NCBI GenBank assembly: GCA_023426865.1
Contig: JAEZBT010000237.1
Coordinates: forward strand, 1-8,508
DNA: 8,508 nt
Direction: 5' to 3'
Source of the DNA: Actinomycetes bacterium
GTDB taxonomy: Bacteria; Actinomycetota; Actinomycetes; Actinomycetales; Cellulomonadaceae
The notes under the pieces are model-generated. The model searched no databases, was not told the origin of the DNA, and saw only the letters and a list, made by a program, of their open reading frames with translations. Shown here one piece after another: positions 5,861-8,508 of this stretch. The translations under genes and the position numbers were made by a program. Each line of letters opens with the position of its first letter. Position 1 is the stretch's first letter.

Positions 5861-6341
5861 CGAACTGGAGTGCGACGTCGAGGTCGGCGGCCTTGAGCAG
5901 CGCGATCACGGCCTGCAGGTCGTCGCGGCTCTTGGCGGAGACGCGCAGCTCGTCGCCGGTGATCTGCGTCTTGACGCCCTTGGGGCCCTCGTCGCGCACG
6001 ATCTTGGCGATCTTCTTCGCGTTCTCGCTGCTCAGGCCCTCCTTGACGAGCGCCTCGAGCCGGTACTCCTTGCCCGACTGCTTGGGCTCGCCGACCTCGA
6101 GGGACTTCAGGGAGATGCCGCGCTTGACGAGCTTGGTCTCGAAGACGTCCAGGACGGCCTTGGCGCGCTCGGGCGAGTTGGCGGTCATCACGACGAGCTT
6201 CTCGCCGGACCACGCGATCGAGGCCCCGACGCCCTTGAAGTCGTAGCGCTGCGACACCTCCTTGGCAGCCTGGTTGAGCGCGTTGTCGACCTCCTGGCGG
6301 TCGACCTTGCTCACGACGTCGAACGACGAGTCGCCGGCCAT
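5847..6341 (-). CDS. yajQ: YajQ-family nucleotide-binding protein (UPF0234)
   Basis: A 164-residue cytoplasmic protein, matching the usual length of about 163. The family's start SSFDVVSKVDRQEVDNALNQ (5-24), then RYDFKG (32-37), KQITGDELRVS-like segment (here KTQITGDELRVSAKSRDDLQ, about 123-142) and C-terminal LQFVNYR are all present. YajQ proteins bind nucleotides or RNA; a Xanthomonas member is reported as a cyclic-di-GMP effector, but the role in actinobacteria is not established. ATG 6341 is preceded by AGGAGG four bases away, which settles the start although the frame stays open to 6389. It is divergent from tRNA-Tyr, with 84 bases between them, and convergent with the hydrolase gene. 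Confidence 0.95.
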   Translation of the reverse strand: MAGDSSFDVVSKVDRQEVDNALNQAAKEVSQRYDFKGVGASIAWSGEKLVVMTANSPERAKAVLDVFETKLVKRGISLKSLEVGEPKQSGKEYRLEALVKEGLSSENAKKIAKIVRDEGPKGVKTQITGDELRVSAKSRDDLQAVIALLKAADLDVALQFVNYR

Positions 6342-6399
6342 CTGTCCTCCTGCCGTGGTTCGGGGGCGTCGGGCGGTGTACGGGACCACCCTCGCGAGT

Positions 6400-6408
6400 T
6401 GCTATCCT
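6400..6408 (+). promoter_or_regulatory. Extended -10 promoter of tRNA-Tyr
   Basis: TGC-TATCCT (6400-6408) is an extended -10 element (TGN plus TANNNT). Transcription would begin near 6415, about ten bases before the tRNA. No matching -35 hexamer is seen, which is typical when the TGN is present. Confidence 0.6.
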
Positions 6409-6425
6409 TCCATCCGCACGACCCC

Positions 6426-6509
6426 GGCAGGTTACCCGAGCGGCCAAAGGGGGCTGACTGTAAATCAGCTGCGAGAGCTACGGGGGTTCGAATCCCTCAC
6501 CTGCCACCA
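6426..6509 (+). tRNA. tRNA-Tyr (anticodon GTA), CCA encoded
   Basis: The acceptor arms GGCAGGT (6426-6432) and ACCTGCC (6499-6505) pair fully. The anticodon stem GCTGA/TCAGC encloses CTGTAAA with the anticodon GTA at 6460-6462. A long variable arm (TGCGAGAGC-type), as expected of a bacterial tyrosine tRNA, is followed by the T arm with TTCGAAT. The discriminator A6506 and an encoded CCA (6507-6509) complete it. Confidence 0.97.
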
Positions 6510-6510
6510 C

Positions 6511-6537
6511 CAGGCCGGACCCACAGGGTCCGGCCTG
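6511..6537 (+). terminator. Terminator hairpin after tRNA-Tyr
   Basis: CAGGCCGGACCC (6511-6522) and GGGTCCGGCCTG (6526-6537) form a perfect 12-bp stem with loop ACA, starting one base after the CCA end. The following TCGTGTTCT is only weakly T-rich. Tyr is therefore a single-gene transcript. Confidence 0.85.
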
Positions 6538-6650
6538 TCGTGTTCTCCGGTGAGCTGTCGTGCTCCCGGGGTAGCGGCGGCGCCGGACGCGCGCGGGCGA
6601 CGTCGTGCGCCGTCCGGGTGAAAGCGTGTCCACTTCGGGACGTTCGCCCC

Positions 6651-6685
6651 TGGAACGGTCAAGCGGCGGCTCTCTAACGTGAGAG
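6651..6685 (+). promoter_or_regulatory. Candidate promoter with dyad operator
   Basis: TGGAAC (6651-6656, three of six to TTGACA) and TAACGT (6675-6680, TANNNT) are 18 bases apart. The -10 sits exactly between the arms of a dyad, CTCTC (6670-6674) and GAGAG (6681-6685), as an operator would. No gene follows until tRNA-Thr 250 bases on; the hairpin at 6749-6791 lies between. Confidence 0.3.
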
Positions 6686-6686
6686 A

Positions 6687-6791
6687 CGAGCGCCATGGCA
6701 CGCGGGCTCCCGCACAGACGCGGGGCGGGCCCGTGAACCCCTCCAGACGACGGCGCCGCCCGCAGGTCTCGATCACCCGGGCGGCGCCGTC
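6687..6791 (+). ncRNA. Candidate small RNA, about 105 nt
   Basis: This is what would be transcribed from the candidate promoter at 6651-6680 up to the end of the hairpin at 6749-6791. No coding frame of interest and no known RNA family is recognised in it. It is proposed only because a promoter-like pair and a terminator-like hairpin on the same strand bound a non-coding interval of typical sRNA size. The hairpin is certain; the RNA is speculation. Confidence 0.2.
6749..6791. terminator. Perfect 14-bp GC hairpin
   Basis: GACGGCGCCGCCCG (6749-6762) and CGGGCGGCGCCGTC (6778-6791) are exact inverted copies around a 15-base loop. The next bases, CATCCAATTCT, are the least GC-rich stretch nearby. 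It could be a rho-independent terminator for rightward transcription from 6675, or for leftward transcription; no gene needs it, which makes it notable. Confidence 0.5.
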
Positions 6792-6899
6792 ATCCAATTC
6801 TGGGGGGCCGCGCGCGGCACCATCCGGGCCTGAGGGCCCGGCCGCCGGGCGCGCGGGTCGGGTACCCGCGGACGGCCCGGACGTCGGGCTGTCAAGGAT

Positions 6900-6929
6900 T
6901 TCGCAGGCGCGTCGGGCCGCGTGTACCCT
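6900..6929 (+). promoter_or_regulatory. Candidate promoter of tRNA-Thr and the genes after it
   Basis: TTCGCA (6900-6905, four of six to TTGACA) and TACCCT (6924-6929) are 18 bases apart, with the tRNA beginning nine bases after the -10. Since no other clear promoter precedes tRNA-Met or rpmG, it may serve the whole run. Confidence 0.45.
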
Positions 6930-6938
6930 AGCCAGGCC

Positions 6939-7011
6939 GCCCCGATAGCTCAGTCGGCAGAGCGTCTCCATGGTAAGGAGAAGGTCAAGGGTTCGATTCC
7001 CTTTCGGGGCT
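6939..7011 (+). tRNA. tRNA-Thr (anticodon GGT), CCA not encoded
   Basis: The acceptor arms GCCCCGA (6939-6945) and TCGGGGC (7004-7010) pair fully. The anticodon stem TCTCC/GGAGA encloses ATGGTAA with the anticodon GGT at 6972-6974. The T arm is AAGGG-TTCGATT-CCCTT. The discriminator is T7011, and the following CTCC shows that CCA must be added after transcription, unlike the tRNAs on either side. Confidence 0.97.
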
Positions 7012-7020
7012 CTCCTGGTG

Positions 7021-7051
7021 CCTGGCCCGACGGCGCGTCCGTCGGGCCAGG
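7021..7051 (+). terminator. 13-bp perfect hairpin between tRNA-Thr and tRNA-Met
   Basis: CCTGGCCCGACGG (7021-7033) and CCGTCGGGCCAGG (7039-7051) are exact inverted copies with loop CGCGT. The form is that of an intrinsic terminator but no T-tract follows, and tRNA-Met begins only nine bases later. It may be a partial terminator or a processing signal. Confidence 0.7.
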
Positions 7052-7060
7052 TCCTGGAAT

Positions 7061-7137
7061 GGCGGGGTAGCTCAGGTGGTTAGAGCACACGGCTCATAAT
7101 CGTGGTGTCGCGGGTTCGAATCCCGCCCCCGCTACCA
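7061..7137 (+). tRNA. tRNA-Met, elongator type (anticodon CAT), CCA encoded
   Basis: The acceptor arms GGCGGGG (7061-7067) and CCCCGCT (7127-7133) pair with one G·T at the terminal pair. The anticodon stem CACGG/TCGTG encloses CTCATAA with the anticodon CAT at 7095-7097. The T arm is GCGGG-TTCGAAT-CCCGC. The discriminator is A7134 and CCA is encoded at 7135-7137. The initiator hallmark of three GC pairs below the anticodon loop is missing, so this is the elongator. A tRNA-Ile with lysidine-modified CAT cannot be wholly excluded, but the overall sequence reads as Met. Confidence 0.93.
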
Positions 7138-7212
7138 GTAGTGGCGCGTCGACCCGGCGCGCGGGACGAACCGGCAGAGCACTGCGCCCAGCGCGCGAGA
7201 GGTGGCACAGAA

Positions 7213-7383
7213 GTGGCCAGCAAGACCCAGGACGTCCGCCCGAAGATCACGCTCGCGTGCGTGGACTGCAAGGAGCGGAACTACATCACCAAGAAGAACC
7301 GTCGGAACGACCCCGACCGGCTCGAGCTGAAGAAGTTCTGCCCGCGCTGCGGCAAGCACACCGCGCACCGCGAGACCCGCTGA
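7213..7383 (+). CDS. rpmG: 50S ribosomal protein L33
   Basis: A 56-residue ribosomal protein of the large subunit. The sequence is highly typical of the actinobacterial zinc-binding form: CVDC (16-19) and CPRC (43-46) give four cysteines for one zinc, with KNRRNDPDRLELKKF between them and HTAHRETR at the end. The cysteine-containing type is the one usually expressed under zinc-replete conditions. The first residue is a GTG-coded Met at 7213, with AGAGG ten bases upstream; the frame is open further upstream but runs into tRNA-Met. It follows tRNA-Met by 75 bases without a clear promoter and precedes the MaoC pair by nine bases, so it is likely part of one transcription unit with both. Confidence 0.97.
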   Translation: MASKTQDVRPKITLACVDCKERNYITKKNRRNDPDRLELKKFCPRCGKHTAHRETR

Positions 7384-7392
7384 CGCTCGCCC

Positions 7393-7845
7393 GTGGGGGT
7401 CAACCTCGAGTTCGCGGGACGCGAGTACCCGCCGACGGCGGCCTACGTCGTCGGGCGGGAGCACCTGCGGGACTTCGCGCGCGCGGTCGGCGCTGACCAC
7501 CCGGCGCACCACGACGTCGCGGCGGCCCGCGCGCTGGGGCACCCCGACGTCGTCGCTCCGCCGACCTTCGCGGTGGTCATCGCGCAGCGTGCCGAGGCAC
7601 AGCTCATCGAGGACCCCGAGGCCGGCATCGACTTCTCGCGCGTCGTGCACGCCGACGAGCGCTTCACGCACCACCGACCGCTGCACGCGGGCGACGAGGT
7701 CGTCACCGTCCTGCACGTCGACTCGATCACCGAGCGTGCGGGCCTGGCGATGGTGACCACCCGCTGCGAGCTCGCCTCGGCCGCCGACGGCGCCCCGCTC
7801 GCCACCGTCGTCTCGACGTTGGCCGTCCGGGGGGCGGACGCATGA
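7393..7845 (+). CDS. MaoC-type dehydratase subunit, FAS1-like N-terminal hot-dog (HadA/HadC-like)
   Basis: A 150-residue single hot-dog-fold protein resembling the non-catalytic HadA or HadC subunit of mycobacterial (3R)-hydroxyacyl-ACP dehydratase. It has an N-terminal GREYPPTAAYVVGREHLRDFARAVG segment (9-33, read in two parts), APPTFAVVI (55-63), and the typical VVHADERFTHHRPLHAGDEV (84-103). It lacks the catalytic D-x4-H pair, as expected for the partner subunit. GTG 7393 lies nine bases after the rpmG stop. Its TGA overlaps the ATG of the next gene (ATGA), which implies translational coupling and a heterodimer with that product. In mycobacteria the pair serves mycolate elongation; in mycolate-free relatives its substrate is not settled. 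Confidence 0.88.
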   Translation: MGVNLEFAGREYPPTAAYVVGREHLRDFARAVGADHPAHHDVAAARALGHPDVVAPPTFAVVIAQRAEAQLIEDPEAGIDFSRVVHADERFTHHRPLHAGDEVVTVLHVDSITERAGLAMVTTRCELASAADGAPLATVVSTLAVRGADA

Positions 7846-8267
7846 GCGCGCGCCCCGTCATCGCCGACCTCGAGGTCGGCCAGTCGATCGGCACCCGGAC
7901 CGTGACCGTCACCCGCGCGCACCTCGTGCACTACGCCGGCGCGAGCGGTGACCGGAACCCGATCCACTGGAACGAGCGGTTCGCGCGCGAAGTCGGCCTG
8001 CCGGGCGTCATCGCGCACGGCATGTTCACCATGGGTCAGGCCGTCAACGTCGTCACCGACTGGACCGGCGACCCGGGCGCGATCGTCGACTACGGCGTGC
8101 GGTTCTCGCGCCCCGTGCCCGTGCCCGACCCCGGTGAGGCCGTGGTCGAGGTGGCCGGGGTCGTCGGCGCGATCGACGCCGAGGCCGGCACCGTGCGCGT
8201 CGACCTCACGGTCACGTTCGAGGGCGCGAGGGTCCTCGCGAAGGCGCAGGCGCTCGTCCGGCTGTAG
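7842..8267 (+). CDS. MaoC-family catalytic dehydratase/hydratase subunit (HadB-like)
   Basis: A 141-residue hot-dog-fold protein carrying the hydratase-2 catalytic motif: D37 and H42 in GASGDRNPIHWNERFA (33-48), then GVIAHGMFTMG (55-65), the strongly conserved substrate-tunnel helix start. The C-terminal half has FSRPVPVPDPGE and ends with a β-strand (LAKAQALVRL). It most likely dehydrates (3R)-hydroxyacyl thioesters, or runs the reverse hydration, together with the upstream subunit. ATG 7842 overlaps that gene's stop by four bases. In many actinobacteria rpmG and this pair are followed by murB; here a convergent LacI-type gene starts its end 20 bases later. Confidence 0.92.
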   Translation: MSARPVIADLEVGQSIGTRTVTVTRAHLVHYAGASGDRNPIHWNERFAREVGLPGVIAHGMFTMGQAVNVVTDWTGDPGAIVDYGVRFSRPVPVPDPGEAVVEVAGVVGAIDAEAGTVRVDLTVTFEGARVLAKAQALVRL

Positions 8268-8287
8268 CGGCTCGAGCCCGCGACGCC

Positions 8288-8508
8288 TCAGGCGCGCGGC
8301 GGCCCTGTCGTCGTGCCGACGCGCAGCTCGACGTCCAGGCGGACGGGCGGGGGCACCTCGCCGGCGAGCACGCGCTCGACGGCGTGCCCGATCGCCTGGC
8401 CCTTCGCGCTCAGCGGCTGCGCGACGGTCGTCAGGACGTCGGGGGAGAGCCACGGCAGGTCCAGGCCGTCGAAGCCCGCCACCGACACGTCCTCCGGCAC
8501 GCGCAGAC
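8288..8508 (-). CDS. LacI-family transcriptional regulator, C-terminal part (5' end outside window)
   Basis: About 73 residues of the C-terminal ligand-binding domain of a LacI/GalR-type sugar-responsive repressor. The diagnostic string LRVPEDVSVAGFDGLDLP leads in from the right edge, followed by LSPDVLTTVAQPL (allosteric Pxx-TTV-QP region), the helix KGQAIGHAVERVLAGE and the strand PPVRLDVELRVGTTTG, which closes the periplasmic-binding-protein fold. The DNA-binding helix-turn-helix and most of the effector domain lie beyond the window, so the sugar and the operator cannot be inferred. The GTG at 8500 is internal, not a start. Confidence 0.9.
   Translation of the reverse strand, partial: LRVPEDVSVAGFDGLDLPWLSPDVLTTVAQPLSAKGQAIGHAVERVLAGEVPPPVRLDVELRVGTTTGPPRA

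Larger units (their letters stand above)
6538..6938. other. 400-base stretch without a protein gene
   Basis: No convincing protein-coding frame lies here: open frames exist on both strands but have low-complexity Arg/Pro/Gly composition and run into the tRNAs. What can be seen is a promoter-like pair (6651-6680), a short dyad over its -10 (6670-6685), a very stable hairpin (6749-6791) and the presumed tRNA-Thr promoter (6900-6929). No integrase, attachment-site repeat or insertion-sequence end is visible. Confidence 0.6.

Noticed and set aside
6679..6948. 89-codon + strand frame in the inter-tRNA region
   Set aside because: It has no ribosome binding site, is low-complexity Arg/Pro-rich and reads into tRNA-Thr.
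6426..7137. tRNA-targeted integration site (prophage or island attachment)
   Set aside because: No integrase, no duplicated tRNA 3' end and no foreign-looking genes are present near any of the three tRNAs.
7443..8453. Minus-strand 336-codon frame under the MaoC pair
   Set aside because: Arg/Ala-rich shadow that also overlaps the true LacI-type frame at its right end.

Overview
The window is high-GC DNA with dense genes and strongly G/C-biased third codon positions. It looks like a chromosomal segment of an actinobacterium, probably of the Micrococcales, with Cellulomonas and its relatives as the best guess. That placement rests on protein resemblance and gene order (actinobacterial-type L33 followed by two MaoC-fold proteins, an FprA-type reductase, GTG starts, leaderless-looking promoters), not on a database search.

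Left part (1-2127). The C-terminal end of an FHA-domain protein runs rightward and its tail overlaps, tail to tail, the end of a leftward RarD-type EamA permease gene. A short promoter-like region separates rarD from a divergent gene for a 187-residue Erm/KsgA-type rRNA adenine methyltransferase. That protein ends right after the catalytic domain, like the short mycobacterial Erm proteins. Its start codon lies inside a possible 38-codon upstream reading frame.

Middle (2128-5860). A complete fprA-type ferredoxin/adrenodoxin-NADP+ reductase is followed by a strong hairpin in a small GGTCGA-rich repeat patch. Next comes a leftward 53-codon remnant of an amino-acid ABC transporter ATPase. Between this remnant and htpX lies a sequence that matches the ECF (SigE/SigH-like) promoter pattern well. 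HtpX is an intact membrane zinc protease. It is followed by an endonuclease/exonuclease/phosphatase-family hydrolase that appears to be read from a leaderless transcript.

Right part (5847-8508). yajQ runs leftward and overlaps the hydrolase gene by 14 bases. Divergently from it runs tRNA-Tyr with an extended -10 promoter and a perfect terminator hairpin. A stretch of about 400 bases without a protein gene holds a possible promoter and a 14-bp perfect hairpin, together a candidate small RNA unit. Then come tRNA-Thr, a 13-bp perfect hairpin, tRNA-Met, rpmG and two MaoC-fold dehydratase subunits, all on the + strand and closely spaced. The window ends in the C-terminus of a LacI-family regulator on the opposite strand.

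Most of this is housekeeping DNA: translation (tRNAs, L33), redox (FprA), membrane quality control (HtpX) and acyl-chain dehydration (MaoC pair). I do not see a large new defence or biosynthetic system. The items that most deserve a second look are the short Erm with its leader-like context, the ECF promoter at the junction between htpX and the ABC remnant, the candidate small RNA between the tRNAs, and the hairpin between tRNA-Thr and tRNA-Met.
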